Source of the DNA: Thermococcus paralvinellae
GTDB taxonomy: Archaea; Methanobacteriota_B; Thermococci; Thermococcales; Thermococcaceae
Direction: 5' to 3'
Assembly (NCBI RefSeq): GCF_000517445.1
Contig: NZ_CP006965.1
Coordinates: 1,092,681 to 1,156,680 of the forward strand
Length of the DNA: 64,000 nucleotides
The translations under genes were made by a program, and so were the position numbers. The notes under the pieces are model-generated. The model did no database searches and was not told where the DNA came from. It was given only the letters and a program-made list of their open reading frames with translations. Positions 8,506 through 18,537 of this stretch are shown here, one piece after another (within the stretch, counting starts at the first letter, position 1; every line of letters begins with the position of its first letter).

Positions 8506-8781
8506 ATTTTCCCAGTTTAATTTTAAAACATTGCTCTCCAAATTAGCGTATGAGCATGTTGCCCAAAGCGATTTTGGAAAGCTACTGATGACCTGCAAAT
8601 GCACATAAATTTTGATTACTCTTCAAAGTTTTCAATTCTTGATTTTCATGCATTTTGAAATTTGGAAACTTTTTTTAATACTTACTTTTTTCAAAATAAA
8701 TTTTACTATTATAAAACACAAAATTTAAATAACCTAATGTCATAACAGTTATGAAAGAATAACTCTTCAGGTGACATGGTC
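8506..8781. other. Non-coding interval with promoters and a 13-bp palindrome
   Basis: No credible gene. On the minus side it contains the TATA-like element of the C/D box RNA. On the plus side AATTTAAAT (8722-8730) is a TATA box for the broken membrane-protein gene; the predicted start site near 8751 falls inside the perfect palindrome CATAAC-A-GTTATG (8741-8753), a possible operator. Confidence 0.5.
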
Positions 8782-9361
8782 ATGAATAGAAACTACAAAA
8801 TTGTCATTATAGCTTTAATATTCATTTTCGTTTTTATCCTTATATCTCTCATATCTTCATTGATTATCCTCAAGCGACAATTCGCGACCAGTGCGCAGCA
8901 ATAAAAGGTTTTTCTCTAGGTTACATACCGACGTCTAATCTTAATACATCGTTTGTCATTGGAAACTATATTGTAGTATCAACCCAAATCAGGGTCCCCT
9001 TTCGTACCCTTATGTGAGAGAGTGCATATTCCACGGAGATAAGATAATAATTGAGGTATACATTGATAACTGCTTTGTTCCATCTTCAGAAAAAAGTGAA
9101 AGTGTTTGTCCTCTTTATGGGCATGAAGGAAGTTCTTCCGTTCTTATTGTGGGAGCTAAAAACTTTAATAAGTTCAATAAGATTCGTGTAAATATCTATA
9201 CAGGATACGAGCTTGAAACAGCAAAAGTAAACAATTTAAAGCTTGAAAAGACCGTTGAATTTGATATAAGGTTTTATAGTACAATGTTTAGAAGTCTAAT
9301 TGTAGTGATTGCGTTTATTTTTGTCAGAATAATGAAATTACTGTTTCAGAGATTACCATGA
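8782..9361 (+). pseudogene. Broken gene for a two-TM-anchored hypothetical protein (two apparent frameshifts)
   Basis: Three consecutive reading frames together look like one protein. 8782-8904 encodes a 40-aa peptide (start MNRNYKIVIIALIF, one long membrane segment) with AGGTGAC 6 nt before the ATG. A second frame then continues protein-like sequence (GFSLGYIPTSNLNTSFVIGN) to a stop at 9015. A third, 115-aa frame opens at 9014 and ends in another membrane segment (SLIVVIAFIFVRIMKLLF). Adding one base at two places, the second in the CCCCTTT run near 9000, would give one ORF of about 190 aa. Either a decayed gene or sequence error; family unknown. Confidence 0.55.
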
Positions 9362-9519
9362 GATAACTGTGGAAATCTCTCAATCCCTCTTGTTCAATTA
9401 CTGTTCAAAACCCATGGTTTATTTAACAAGTGCCGATAGGACAATCGGCAAATTGATAAGAGAAAAGTTATAACTGATTTTTCAGATTAACCTTTGTAAA
9501 GTTTATTGGGGTGAAGGAA

Positions 9520-10908
9520 ATGAGTATTGAGGCACTATTCAAGCCAAAGAGCGTTGCCGTCATTGGAGCTTCTGGAAAGCCAGGGAAAATAGGTTATGCC
9601 ATCATGAAGAACCTCATTGAGTATGGCTATGAAGGGAAAATATACGCAGTCAATGTCAAAGGTGGAGAAATCGAGATAAGTGGGAGAAAATTCAAGGTTT
9701 ACAAGAGTATTCTCGATGTTCCTGATGAAGTTGATATGGCTGTTATTGTTGTCCCAGCCAAGTTTGTTCCTCAGGTTGTCGAGGAATGTGGAAAGAAAGG
9801 AGTTAAGGTGTTACCCATTATAAGCTCAGGATTCGGTGAGCTTGGACCAGAAGGCAAGAAAGTCGAGGAACAGCTTGTAGAGATAGCTCACAAATATGGT
9901 ATGAGAATTCTCGGTCCAAACATCTTCGGTGTTGTTTACACACCAGCAAAGCTCAACGCAACCTTTGGTCCAACAGATGTTATGCCTGGCAACTTGGCCT
10001 TGATCAGCCAGAGCGGTGCTCTCGGTATAGCTCTTATGGGATGGACAATTCTTGAGAAAGTTGGTCTCTCAGCAGTTGTCAGCATTGGAAACAAGAGTGA
10101 CATTGATGACGCTGACCTCTTGGAATACTTCAAAGACGACGAAAACACAAAGGCGATCCTCGTCTACATGGAGGGTGTTAAGGATGGTAGAAAGTTTATG
10201 GAGGTTGCAAAAGAAGTCAGCATGAAAAAGCCAATCATAGTCATTAAGGCCGGAAGAAGCGAGAGGGGTGCAAAGGCAGCAGCATCACATACAGGAAGCT
10301 TGGCAGGTGCTGACAGCATTTACACCGCAGCATTCAAGCAGAGTGGTGTTCTGAGAGCATTAACAATTGGCGAAGCCTTTGACTGGGCGAGAACACTCAG
10401 CAACTTACCAGAACCACCGGGAGAGAACGTCGTCATCATCACAAACGGCGGTGGAATTGGAGTCATGGCAACAGATGCAGCTGAAGAGGAAGGACTAAAG
10501 CTCTATGACAACTTAGAAGAGCTCAAAGTCTTTGCAAACCATATGCCACCCTTCGGAAGCTACAAGAACCCGGTTGACTTGACCGGTATGGCCGATGCTA
10601 AGGCCTATGAAGGTGCTGTTAGAGATGCTTTAGCCCATCCAGAGATGCATGCAATAGCTGTTCTCTACTGTCAGACCGCTGTTTTGGATCCAAGAGATTT
10701 AGCAAGAATAGTCATTGATGAGTACGAGAAGAGTGGAAAGAAGAAGCCAATAGTCGTCGCAATTGTTGGTGGAATTGAGGCAAAGGAGGCAATTGATATA
10801 CTCAACGAGAACGGCATCCCAGCATATCCCGAACCAGAGAGAGCCATCAAGTCATTAGCCGCTCTGTACAGATGGAGCAAGTGGAAGGCAAGCAAGAGGA
10901 AAGAGTGA
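9520..10908 (+). CDS. acdA: Acetate--CoA ligase (ADP-forming), alpha subunit (ACD I type)
   Basis: 462 aa. Converts acyl-CoA + ADP + Pi to acid + CoA + ATP, the main substrate-level ATP step of peptide and sugar fermentation in Thermococcales. Order of domains: CoA-binding Rossmann domain (VAVIGASGKPGKIGYAIMKNL), then two succinyl-CoA-ligase-like domains with GPNIFGVV, LISQSGALG, and the phosphorylated histidine in AASHTGSLAG. Near-identical in pattern to the 462-aa Pyrococcus ACD-I alpha subunit. The start at 9520 (MSIEALF) follows GGGGTGAAGG; a GTG at 9511 lies within that site. The beta subunit is not in this window. Confidence 0.95.
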   Translation: MSIEALFKPKSVAVIGASGKPGKIGYAIMKNLIEYGYEGKIYAVNVKGGEIEISGRKFKVYKSILDVPDEVDMAVIVVPAKFVPQVVEECGKKGVKVLPIISSGFGELGPEGKKVEEQLVEIAHKYGMRILGPNIFGVVYTPAKLNATFGPTDVMPGNLALISQSGALGIALMGWTILEKVGLSAVVSIGNKSDIDDADLLEYFKDDENTKAILVYMEGVKDGRKFMEVAKEVSMKKPIIVIKAGRSERGAKAAASHTGSLAGADSIYTAAFKQSGVLRALTIGEAFDWARTLSNLPEPPGENVVIITNGGGIGVMATDAAEEEGLKLYDNLEELKVFANHMPPFGSYKNPVDLTGMADAKAYEGAVRDALAHPEMHAIAVLYCQTAVLDPRDLARIVIDEYEKSGKKKPIVVAIVGGIEAKEAIDILNENGIPAYPEPERAIKSLAALYRWSKWKASKRKE

Positions 10909-10925
10909 TTTTCTCTTTTTTTCTC
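10909..10925 (+). terminator. U-rich terminator behind acdA
   Basis: Directly after the stop codon the plus strand reads as an almost pure pyrimidine tract with runs of T (TTTTCTC followed by T7). Archaeal RNA polymerase stops at such U tracts without needing a hairpin. The next gene begins 65 nt later with its own ribosome site. Confidence 0.55.
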
Positions 10926-10989
10926 AATCTCTTACTTCTTGTGAAAACACTTAATAACTTCCCATGCCAAATTATTCTAAGGGAGAAGT

Positions 10990-11688
10990 ATGTTAATCGG
11001 TTTAATCTCAGACATCCACTCCAACTGGGAAGCTCTTCAAGCTGTTTGGAGAGAAGTAAAGAAAGCAGATGTAATCTTCTGCATGGGTGATTTAGTTGGC
11101 TACGGCGCAAATCCTAATGAAGTTGTTGAATTCTTCAGGGAGCAGATGAAAAAGAGAGAAATTCTCTGTGTGAGAGGAAATCATGATAATGCTGTTGCTT
11201 TTGGGACAGATTGGGGGTTTAATCCCTATGCTAGAGCGGCTGTGAGATGGCATCAGCGGGTTATGAGCATTGAGAACCTCAAATTTTTAAGAAGATTGCC
11301 GATAAGACAGCTCTTTACTGATGATACTGGAAGGAGCTATCTCATAATTCATGGTTCTCCGAGAGCACCTTTGGACGAGTATTTGTTTCCTTGGTTCCCA
11401 GACAGCGAGCTCAAAGATGTTCTGAGCTATGTGAAGCAAGATGACTTGGTCGTTGGGCATACCCATATGCCAATGCTCAGGGAAATTGAAGGAAGGAGAA
11501 TAATAAATCCAGGGGGTGTTGGACAACCGAGAGACGGGAATTGGAAAGCAGCATATGCTTTCATTGATACGGACACTCAAGAAGTCATTTTTGAGAGGAT
11601 TGAGTATGACGTCGACAAAGCTGTGAGAAAAATAATTGAAGCTGGATTACCCAGGTTTTTGGCTTACAGACTTTATGAAGGATATTAA
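10990..11688 (+). CDS. Metallophosphoesterase (YfcE/MJ0936-like family)
   Basis: 232 aa. All calcineurin-like motifs are present in order: SDIHSN (DxH), MGDLVGYG (GDxxxxG), RGNHDN (GNHD), IHGSP and VGHTHMPM (GHxH). These bind two metal ions for phosphodiester hydrolysis. Size and motif order match archaeal YfcE-like cyclic-phosphodiesterase relatives; the natural substrate is not known. The start follows AGGGAGAA. It faces the PRC-barrel gene convergently with only 12 nt between stops. Confidence 0.9.
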   Translation: MLIGLISDIHSNWEALQAVWREVKKADVIFCMGDLVGYGANPNEVVEFFREQMKKREILCVRGNHDNAVAFGTDWGFNPYARAAVRWHQRVMSIENLKFLRRLPIRQLFTDDTGRSYLIIHGSPRAPLDEYLFPWFPDSELKDVLSYVKQDDLVVGHTHMPMLREIEGRRIINPGGVGQPRDGNWKAAYAFIDTDTQEVIFERIEYDVDKAVRKIIEAGLPRFLAYRLYEGY

Positions 11689-11700
11689 ACAGGAAAGAGA

Positions 11701-12006
11701 TCAAGGAGACTGGAGCTTTTCTTTTACAGTCCTCAATCTTCTAAGCTTAGACTTAACTGCCAACTTTGAAGAGTCAATTATTATCACTTCTCCAATGCTT
11801 TTGACGGCACTTATTGGGATTAAAAGCAGCCCCTCGTGGTCAGTGACAAATTCACTTGTATCTAAATCTTCATCTGGTTCAGCTACAATTACAAGCAAAT
11901 CACCAGTTTCTTCATCAAAGCTCAAATCGTAAACCCATCCAAGTCTTATCCCTGTATCTGTAATGAGCTCAACATCCCTAAGCTTTGAAGCCTTTATCTT
12001 TACCAT
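11701..12006 (-). CDS. PRC-barrel domain protein (CdpB-like)
   Basis: 101 aa, essentially one PRC-barrel: KASKLRDVELITDTGIRLGWV at the start, FDEETGDLLVIV, then LIPISAVKSIGEVIII. Short stand-alone PRC-barrel proteins are widespread in Euryarchaeota, and in haloarchaea two of them (CdpB1, CdpB2) take part in division with SepF; assignment here is by family resemblance only. The start ATG at 12006 is chosen because GAGGTGG lies just before it; a GTG at 12015 would be within that site. A TATA-like TATACAAAAAA lies upstream on the minus strand. Confidence 0.75.
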   Translation of the reverse strand: MVKIKASKLRDVELITDTGIRLGWVYDLSFDEETGDLLVIVAEPDEDLDTSEFVTDHEGLLLIPISAVKSIGEVIIIDSSKLAVKSKLRRLRTVKEKLQSP

Positions 12007-12120
12007 CTTTGCCACCTCAGAATTTTAAACTATACTATTAGTCGGGTTTTTTGTATAAAAATCTTTTCTGCATGAGCAAAAACCGAAAAGTGAAATGAAA
12101 AATAAAAAGCAAATTCCCAC

Positions 12121-14625
12121 TTAACCTGTGAAGTAATCCATCTCCTTTCTCTCTTTAGGTGCTTTCCTGCTCTCTTCGAACTGTTTATAATACTCAATCA
12201 TGTATTTTGTAACACTCGGCCTTATCTTCTTCATAGCTTCTTCAAAGTCCTTCCGCGAGACCTTGAGCTTTTCAAGGAATTCTTCACTTTGTTCTTCAAT
12301 GAGCTCTTTTGGTGTCTTTGCCACTACTCTTCTTAAAGCATTCATTGCTGCCTCTCTCACAAGTGCTGCTATATCGGCTCCAGTATATCCCTCAAGCTTC
12401 TTGGCAAGCTCTTTTAAGTTTACATCTTCCGCTAAGGGCACTCTCCTCGTGTGGACTTTTAGAATCTCATATCTTGCTTTTTCGTCTGGTGCTGGGACCA
12501 AGATCAAGCGGTCAAATCTTCCTGGCCTGAGCAGTGCTGGATCTAGAATGTCAGGCCTGTTGGTTGCTGCAATAACAACAACGCCACTATTCTCTTCTAA
12601 CCCGTCCATCTCTGTCAACAGTTGGTTAATTATCCTATCGGTTACCCTGTTTACATCGCTTCCCCTCATTGGAGCAATTGCGTCAATCTCATCAATGAAC
12701 ACTACCGTTGGTGCAGCTTGCCTTGCCTTCCTAAAGATCTCTCTTATTCTTTTTTCGCTTTCTCCTACCCATTTGCTTAAAACCTCTGGACCTCTGATTC
12801 CAATGAAATTGGCCTCACTCTCTGTTGCAACAGCTTTAGCGAGCATAGTTTTACCTGTACCTGGTGGGCCATAGAGGAGGATTCCCTTTGGTGGAGTTAT
12901 TCCCAAGCGCTGAAAGGCCTTTGGATACTTGAGCGGCCATTCGACAGCTTCTCTAAGTGCCTGCTTCACATTTTCTAGTCCTCCAATATCCTCCCAATGC
13001 ACATTTGGAACTTCGAGCATTACTTCCCTTAAAGCAGATGGCTCAACCATCTTCAAAGCTTCATAGAAGTCTTTTTTAGTAACTTTAAGTTCCTGAAGAA
13101 CTTCCGGTGCAATCTTTTCTTCTTCTGGATTAATCTTGCCCTCTTGGATTAGCCTTCTCAGAACGACCATTGCAGCTTCTCTAGCTAAAGCTGCCAAGTC
13201 CGCTCCAACGAATCCGTGCGTCTTTTCAGCTAATTCATCAAGCATCTTATCAATCAGCTTGGCCTTAACTTCACGGTAAATTTCCCCGTCACTCTTGAGA
13301 ATTTCCTTTATCTCTTCTTCATCTCTGGCTTTCTCAACTTTCTTGATGATTCCCTCAAGCTTCTTTTTATCGAAGCGCTCTTCTTTGAGGAAGTCTTTAA
13401 GAACCTTCAAAACTGACGGCTTATCGTAGTCCGGCTCAAGAGGCATTCCTCTTGTGTGAATCTGGAGGATTTCTTTTCTACCCTGCTTGTCTGGAACTCC
13501 AACTTCAATCTCTCTGTCGAATCTTCCTGGTCTTCTTAGAGCTGGATCAATTGCATCAGGTCTGTTTGTTGCGGCTATAACGATGACTTTTCCCCTTTTC
13601 TTCAGTCCATCCATTAAAGTTAAGAGCTGACTAACAACCCTCTTCTCGACTTCTCCGGTAACCTCTTCTCTCTTTGGTGCAATTGCATCAATTTCATCAA
13701 TGAAGATTATGCTCGGAGCGTTTTCTTCAGCTTCTTTAAAGACCTCTCTTAAGCGCTCTTCACTCTCACCGTAGAATTTGCTCATGATTTCTGGACCGTT
13801 GATGGCTATAAAGTGAGCATTTGTCTCATTCGCCACAGCTTTTGCAAGTAAAGTCTTACCCGTTCCCGGCGGGCCGTAGAGCAAGACTCCCTTAGGTGGC
13901 TCAATTCCAAGACGTTCAAACAGTTCCGGGTGCTTCAACGGTAGCTCAACCATTTCCCTAATCTTCTGAATCGCATCCTTGAGGCCACCTATGTCTTCAT
14001 ATGTAACCTCTGGAACCTTCTCTTCCCTAACTTCGACTGCTTGGGGAAGAACTTCAATTTCGGTGTTGTATGTTATCTGAACTATTCCCTTGGGATTTGT
14101 GTTCACAACAATAAACTTTAATTCACCAAAAGCCAATGGGAGTGCTTCAAAGAACCCCCTAAAGAACTCATCGAAAGGAGAACCTGTATAAAATTCTTCT
14201 CTTCCACTTGCAACTATAATGTCGCCTTTCACAACTGGTCTGCCAAGAAGGTTCTGCTTAATCATGTCTCCAGGAATTTGTATAAAAACTCCCTTTTGAG
14301 CTGGTGCTAGAACGACTTTCTTTGCTTCTTTGACTTCAGCTCTTCTAACAGTTACATAATCCCCGATGCTGACCCCAGCATTTCTCCTGATGTAACCGTC
14401 CATTCTAATTATGTCTAACCCCCTGTCATCTGGATGAGCATTTGCAACAATTGCAGCAGTTGTTCTTTCTCCCTCAAGCTCAACTATGTCTCCAGGTTCA
14501 ACTCCCAGTTCACGCTGATATTTTCTGTCAAATCTAACTATCCCTCGCCCTACATCTCTTTTCAGAGCTTCAGCAACCCTAAGTTTGATTTCATCTTTAA
14601 TCTCGTCCTTTTTTCCTAAAATCAT
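12121..14625 (-). CDS. CDC48/VAT-type AAA+ ATPase
   Basis: 834 aa. Residues 1-190 are the CDC48 N-domain (double-psi barrel plus CDC48_2), then two AAA+ modules: D1 Walker A GPPGTGKT at about 251-258 with [13 protein letters not shown], and D2 Walker A at about 586-593 with [13 protein letters not shown]. The protein unfolds substrates for the proteasome and dissociates complexes. Between the D1 core and its lid there is a charged helical insert (about residues 401-463, e.g. [18 protein letters not shown]) making this longer than bacterial relatives. GGAGGTG precedes the ATG at 14625; the upstream-extended frame is rejected. It overlaps the upstream gene by 29 nt. Confidence 0.95.
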   Translation of the reverse strand: MILGKKDEIKDEIKLRVAEALKRDVGRGIVRFDRKYQRELGVEPGDIVELEGERTTAAIVANAHPDDRGLDIIRMDGYIRRNAGVSIGDYVTVRRAEVKEAKKVVLAPAQKGVFIQIPGDMIKQNLLGRPVVKGDIIVASGREEFYTGSPFDEFFRGFFEALPLAFGELKFIVVNTNPKGIVQITYNTEIEVLPQAVEVREEKVPEVTYEDIGGLKDAIQKIREMVELPLKHPELFERLGIEPPKGVLLYGPPGTGKTLLAKAVANETNAHFIAINGPEIMSKFYGESEERLREVFKEAEENAPSIIFIDEIDAIAPKREEVTGEVEKRVVSQLLTLMDGLKKRGKVIVIAATNRPDAIDPALRRPGRFDREIEVGVPDKQGRKEILQIHTRGMPLEPDYDKPSVLKVLKDFLKEERFDKKKLEGIIKKVEKARDEEEIKEILKSDGEIYREVKAKLIDKMLDELAEKTHGFVGADLAALAREAAMVVLRRLIQEGKINPEEEKIAPEVLQELKVTKKDFYEALKMVEPSALREVMLEVPNVHWEDIGGLENVKQALREAVEWPLKYPKAFQRLGITPPKGILLYGPPGTGKTMLAKAVATESEANFIGIRGPEVLSKWVGESEKRIREIFRKARQAAPTVVFIDEIDAIAPMRGSDVNRVTDRIINQLLTEMDGLEENSGVVVIAATNRPDILDPALLRPGRFDRLILVPAPDEKARYEILKVHTRRVPLAEDVNLKELAKKLEGYTGADIAALVREAAMNALRRVVAKTPKELIEEQSEEFLEKLKVSRKDFEEAMKKIRPSVTKYMIEYYKQFEESRKAPKERKEMDYFTG

Positions 14626-15388
14626 CTTTACACCTCCTTTGGTGAATCTCAATGGCTTCCTCCAACGTTAAATTACCCTTAGCAACTTCACGTGCAAGTT
14701 CAGATGAAATTGTAATTCTACCTCCACTCATAATTCTGCTTCTGCTCTTTATATGCTCAATCTCCTTTTTAGTTGGCTCGTTTGTGTAAATCAATTCTCC
14801 AATTTTAACTTCTCTCCCTTCCCTTAAAGCTATGTTGATTGATGCAACTATATCTTGAACTTGAGAGCCTTCAACACCGCCCACCTTAGGTGTCGTTCCT
14901 CTCTCGTTCACGAGAATTACTGGATAATCATCACCTAAAACCCTTGCAAGAGCCTTGAGCATTAATATACGGTGCCTTTTTGCTCCATGCCCAATCTTGA
15001 TTTTTGCTTTTGGATACTTCTCGAGAAGTTCGAGGATTACATCCACATCCTTGGGGCTCTTCAAATGGTAAACCTCAACTATTCTGTTATCACCAACAAC
15101 TGCAACTCCAGGCCTCTCTCCAGGATCTATTGCAATAAAAACCTTTCTGAATTTCTTCCTCCCCTCAAGTCTCGCTAAAAGCTCATCTATGAAGTTCTCG
15201 TTCTTAACGATTATCTTAACTGGAAAGTTGACTTTATCATAATCCTCTTCACTTGTCAGAACAACCTCAACGTCAAAAGGAATTTTCTCATCTAAGCGAA
15301 GGCTGTAAAAAGGGATTCTATACTCTTTAAGCACCTTTGAAGCGATATAGTACACGCGAGCATTTCTTGTTACAATCGCAACTCTCAT
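14597..15388 (-). CDS. RNase H-like fold protein of unknown function (YqgF/DUF460-like)
   Basis: 263 aa. The central segment [26 protein letters not shown] has the DxG...-beta-hairpin pattern of the RuvC/YqgF RNase H-like fold, followed by [17 protein letters not shown] and VNERGTTP, with [15 protein letters not shown] near the C-terminus. The N-terminal 90 residues ([20 protein letters not shown]) look like a receiver-type alpha/beta domain. It may be a nuclease or resolvase relative; no activity is proven. The start at 15388 replaces a longer frame without coding character. Its 3' end overlaps CDC48, so the two are coupled. Confidence 0.7.
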   Translation of the reverse strand: MRVAIVTRNARVYYIASKVLKEYRIPFYSLRLDEKIPFDVEVVLTSEEDYDKVNFPVKIIVKNENFIDELLARLEGRKKFRKVFIAIDPGERPGVAVVGDNRIVEVYHLKSPKDVDVILELLEKYPKAKIKIGHGAKRHRILMLKALARVLGDDYPVILVNERGTTPKVGGVEGSQVQDIVASINIALREGREVKIGELIYTNEPTKKEIEHIKSRSRIMSGGRITISSELAREVAKGNLTLEEAIEIHQRRCKDDFRKKGRD

Positions 15389-15495
15389 GGTTTGAGATAC
15401 GCAGTTAGGTGTTAAAAAGGTTGAGGGAACAAGGTAAATCAAAGTGCTTACCTAAAGCTTTTTTATTAAAAGACAGAGCTTTTTATGGTGATGGT

Positions 15496-16698
15496 ATGGC
15501 ATTCCTAAAGGTTATTCCACTCGAAGAAGCGTTGAAAGTTATCAATTCATTTCCCTTAGAGCCCAAAATTGAAGAGATAAAGCTCGAAGAAGCCTTGGGA
15601 AGAGTGCTGGTTGAAGACATAGAAAGTCCAATTGATGTTCCTCCATTCGATAGGGCAACTGTTGATGGGTATGCTGTAAAAAGCAAAGATACATGGAAAG
15701 CAAGCGAAACAAATCCCGTAAAATTAAAAGTCGTTGGGGAAATAAACGCTGGGGATACCCCAGAGATAGAGCTGAAAGATGAAGAAAGCATTTACATTTC
15801 AACAGGTGCTCCTCTGCCAAAGGGGGCAGATGCTGTTATTCCCTTCGAGGAAGTTGACAGAGAAAACGAGTGGGTAATCATATACAAGCCAGTATATCCC
15901 GATTATGGAGTCATGAAAGCTGGAGCAGATATACCAAAAGGAAAGCTTCTATTGAAGAAAGGGACAAGACTAGGCTTTAAAGAGACTGCTCTGCTTTCTG
16001 CAGTGGGATTTGAAAAAGTCAAGGTTTTTGCAAAGCCCAAAGTTGCTGTGATAAGCACGGGAAATGAAATTATTTTACCAGGTAAAAAGCTGAAATATGG
16101 CCAGATTTATGATATAAATGGCAGGGCAGTAAGTGACGCTGTAAGAGAGCTCGGAGGGGAGGCATACTTCTTAGGAATAGCAAGAGATGACAGAGAGAGC
16201 TTAAAAGAAAAGATACTTGAGGGGCTGAAGTATGACATTATAATCCTTTCAGGAGGAGCGAGCGGAGGAATTAGGGATTTAACAGCATCAATAATTGAAG
16301 AACTCGGTGAGATAAAGGTTCACGGAATAGCTATTCAGCCGGGCAAGCCAACAATAATCGGACTTATAGAGGGAAAACCCATTTTTGGTCTGCCAGGATA
16401 CCCAACAAGCTGTCTGACAAACTTCACTCTGCTTGTAGCACCGCTCATCAAGAAACTTCTCGGTCAGAGTCAGGAATACAGAAAAGTCAAGAAAAGACTT
16501 GCTCACAAAGTTTTCTCTGTAAAAGGAAGAAGACAGTTCTTGCCAGTGAGGATTGAAAATAATAAAGCCGTGCCGATACTAAAGGGAAGCGGTGCTGTTA
16601 CGAGCTTCATTGATGCAGATGGATTTATAGAAGTACCTGAGAACGTTGAGATACTCGACGAAGGAGAAGAAGTTGAGGTGATATTGTTTGGTGTTTGA
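15496..16698 (+). CDS. moeA: Molybdopterin molybdenumtransferase MoeA
   Basis: 400 aa. Inserts Mo or W into molybdopterin; in Thermococcales tungsto-enzymes such as aldehyde:ferredoxin oxidoreductases need this. Motifs: PPFDRATVDGYAV, TGAPLPKGADAVIPFEEV, ISTGNEIILPG, GQIYDINGRAV, LSGGASGGIRD, and the substrate-binding PGKPTIIG with GLPGYPTS. The C-terminal beta-barrel domain (from about residue 325) completes the gephyrin-E fold. The start at 15496 follows GGTGATGG; the frame extending to 15409 is leader. Single gene with its own transcript. Confidence 0.95.
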   Translation: MAFLKVIPLEEALKVINSFPLEPKIEEIKLEEALGRVLVEDIESPIDVPPFDRATVDGYAVKSKDTWKASETNPVKLKVVGEINAGDTPEIELKDEESIYISTGAPLPKGADAVIPFEEVDRENEWVIIYKPVYPDYGVMKAGADIPKGKLLLKKGTRLGFKETALLSAVGFEKVKVFAKPKVAVISTGNEIILPGKKLKYGQIYDINGRAVSDAVRELGGEAYFLGIARDDRESLKEKILEGLKYDIIILSGGASGGIRDLTASIIEELGEIKVHGIAIQPGKPTIIGLIEGKPIFGLPGYPTSCLTNFTLLVAPLIKKLLGQSQEYRKVKKRLAHKVFSVKGRRQFLPVRIENNKAVPILKGSGAVTSFIDADGFIEVPENVEILDEGEEVEVILFGV

Positions 16699-16779
16699 AT
16701 TTTGCTTTATCATTTTATCAATCTCACTAACAAATGATTTTTAAACTTCTCCTTCGCTTTAAATTCTTAGGTGAATGCT

Positions 16780-18147
16780 ATGCTTGACATAAAGCTCATT
16801 CGTGAAAACCCCGACATTGTTAGGAGAGATCTCATAAAGCGCGGTGAACTTGAAAAGCTTAAATGGATTGACGAAATTCTTGAGCTTGACAAAAGGTGGA
16901 GGGAGAACCTTAGAAAGATTAACCAGCTGAGAAGGGAGAGGAACAGAATAGCTGTCGAGATAGGCAAAAGAAAGAAAGCCGGAGAACCTGTAGATGATTT
17001 ACTTGCAAAGAGCAAAGAGATAGTTAAGCAAATTGAAGATATTGAAAGAGAAAATGAAGAGATAAAGAAGAAAATTGACTTTTACCTTTGGAGATTGCCA
17101 AACATAACTCATGAAAGCGTTCCAATAGGAAAGGACGATACGGAAAATGTTCCGATAAAGTTCTGGGGCAAGGCAAGAGTCTGGAAAGGTCACCTCGAGA
17201 GCTTCCTTGAGCAGAGCCAAGGAAAGATGGAGTATGAAGTTCTGGAGTGGAAGCCAAAGCTTCACGTTGACTTACTCGAGATTTTGAGAGGCGCAGATTT
17301 TGAAAGAGCTGCAAAGGTCAGCGGTTCAAGATTCTACTACCTCCTCAATGAGATTGTAATCTTAGACTTAGCCTTAATTAGATTTGCTCTTGATAAGCTA
17401 ATTGAGAAAGGATTCACACCGGTTATTCCTCCATATATGGTCAGGAGATACGTTGAAGAGGGTGTTACAACCTTTGACGACTTTGAAAACGTGATCTACA
17501 AGGTTGAAGGCGAAGACTTGTATCTAATCCCAACAGCAGAGCACCCATTAGCCGGAATGCATGCCAATGAGATAATTGACGGAAAAGATTTACCACTCCT
17601 CTACGTTGGAATCTCACCGTGCTTCCGTAAAGAGGCAGGAACTGCAGGAAAGGACACAAAGGGAATTTTCAGGGTTCACCAGTTCCACAAGGTTGAGCAG
17701 TTTGTCTATTCAAGACCAGAAGAAAGCTGGGAGTGGCATGAAAAGCTCCTCCAGAATGCTGAAGAGCTGTTCCAAGAACTCGGAATTCCTTATCGCGTAG
17801 TCAACATCTGTACTGGAGATTTGGGCTACGTCGCCGCCAAGAAGTACGACATTGAAGCATGGATGCCTGGTCAAGGAAAATTCAGAGAAGTTGTCAGCTG
17901 TTCAAACTGTACTGACTGGCAGGCGAGGAGATTAAACATTAGATTCAGAGACAAGACTCATGAGAAGCCGAAGTTTGTGCACACCTTAAATTCAACAGCA
18001 ATAGCAACCTCAAGGACAATAGTTGCCATTTTGGAGAACTTCCAAGAGGAGGATGGAACAGTTAAGATTCCAAAAGCCCTATGGAAGTACACAGGATTCA
18101 AAGAAATTGTACCAGCAGATAAGAAAGAGAAATGCTGTCAAGGTTGA
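16780..18147 (+). CDS. serS: Seryl-tRNA synthetase
   Basis: 455 aa, standard (not methanogenic) type. The N-terminal long coiled-coil arm (LDKRWRENLRKINQLRRERNRI to about residue 95) binds tRNA-Ser. Class II motifs follow: motif 2 CFRKEAGTAGKDTKGIFRVHQFHKVEQF and motif 3 LNSTAIATSRTIVAILENFQ. The start at 16780 (MLDIKLIREN) has AGGTGA five nt upstream; a GTG at 16771 is inside that site. It converges on the RNase P gene with a 10-nt overlap of the coding ends. Confidence 0.96.
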   Translation: MLDIKLIRENPDIVRRDLIKRGELEKLKWIDEILELDKRWRENLRKINQLRRERNRIAVEIGKRKKAGEPVDDLLAKSKEIVKQIEDIERENEEIKKKIDFYLWRLPNITHESVPIGKDDTENVPIKFWGKARVWKGHLESFLEQSQGKMEYEVLEWKPKLHVDLLEILRGADFERAAKVSGSRFYYLLNEIVILDLALIRFALDKLIEKGFTPVIPPYMVRRYVEEGVTTFDDFENVIYKVEGEDLYLIPTAEHPLAGMHANEIIDGKDLPLLYVGISPCFRKEAGTAGKDTKGIFRVHQFHKVEQFVYSRPEESWEWHEKLLQNAEELFQELGIPYRVVNICTGDLGYVAAKKYDIEAWMPGQGKFREVVSCSNCTDWQARRLNIRFRDKTHEKPKFVHTLNSTAIATSRTIVAILENFQEEDGTVKIPKALWKYTGFKEIVPADKKEKCCQG

Positions 18148-18527
18148 CTTTTGTTCTTAACTCTCTCCTCAAGCCTTTTCCTTCGTTTCTCCTTCTGCTC
18201 TCTCAAATAAGGATGCCTCATAATGTGTCCGCATTCAAGACACTTGATAACAACATGCGGCATCCTCTTCTGCCTCAGCCTAACTTGAGCATTAACTCCT
18301 GGCACTAAAAACGAATGGCATCTTTTACAGTATCGCCGCTTCCACTTTCTTGGCATTCTCACTTTAGCTTTCTGCTGCACAGCTAGAGCTATTTCAACAT
18401 ATCTATTGGCTAATTCCTTATCATAAGGAAAAACCCTCTCAGCTAATGTGAAAAGAATGTTAATTCTCTCTAGAGCAATTTTTCTCTTCTCTCTCTGCTC
18501 CTTCTTTCTCAAAAACTTCTTTGACAT
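18138..18527 (-). CDS. rnp4: Ribonuclease P protein component 4 (Rpp21)
   Basis: 129 aa. Part of the archaeal RNase P holoenzyme that matures the 5' end of tRNA, paired with Rpp29 on the RNA. The zinc ribbon is visible as CKRC and CLEC (around residues 68-71 and 95-98), with basic flanks (MPRKWKRRY, REQKEKRRKRLEERVK). N-terminal helices match Rpp21. The start at 18527 (MSKKFLRKKEQ) is preferred; a GTG at 18536 would add three residues. The gene follows the OB-fold protein by about 10 nt, so they probably share a transcript. Confidence 0.93.
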   Translation of the reverse strand: MSKKFLRKKEQREKRKIALERINILFTLAERVFPYDKELANRYVEIALAVQQKAKVRMPRKWKRRYCKRCHSFLVPGVNAQVRLRQKRMPHVVIKCLECGHIMRHPYLREQKEKRRKRLEERVKNKSQP

Positions 18528-18537
18528 TTCAACCACT

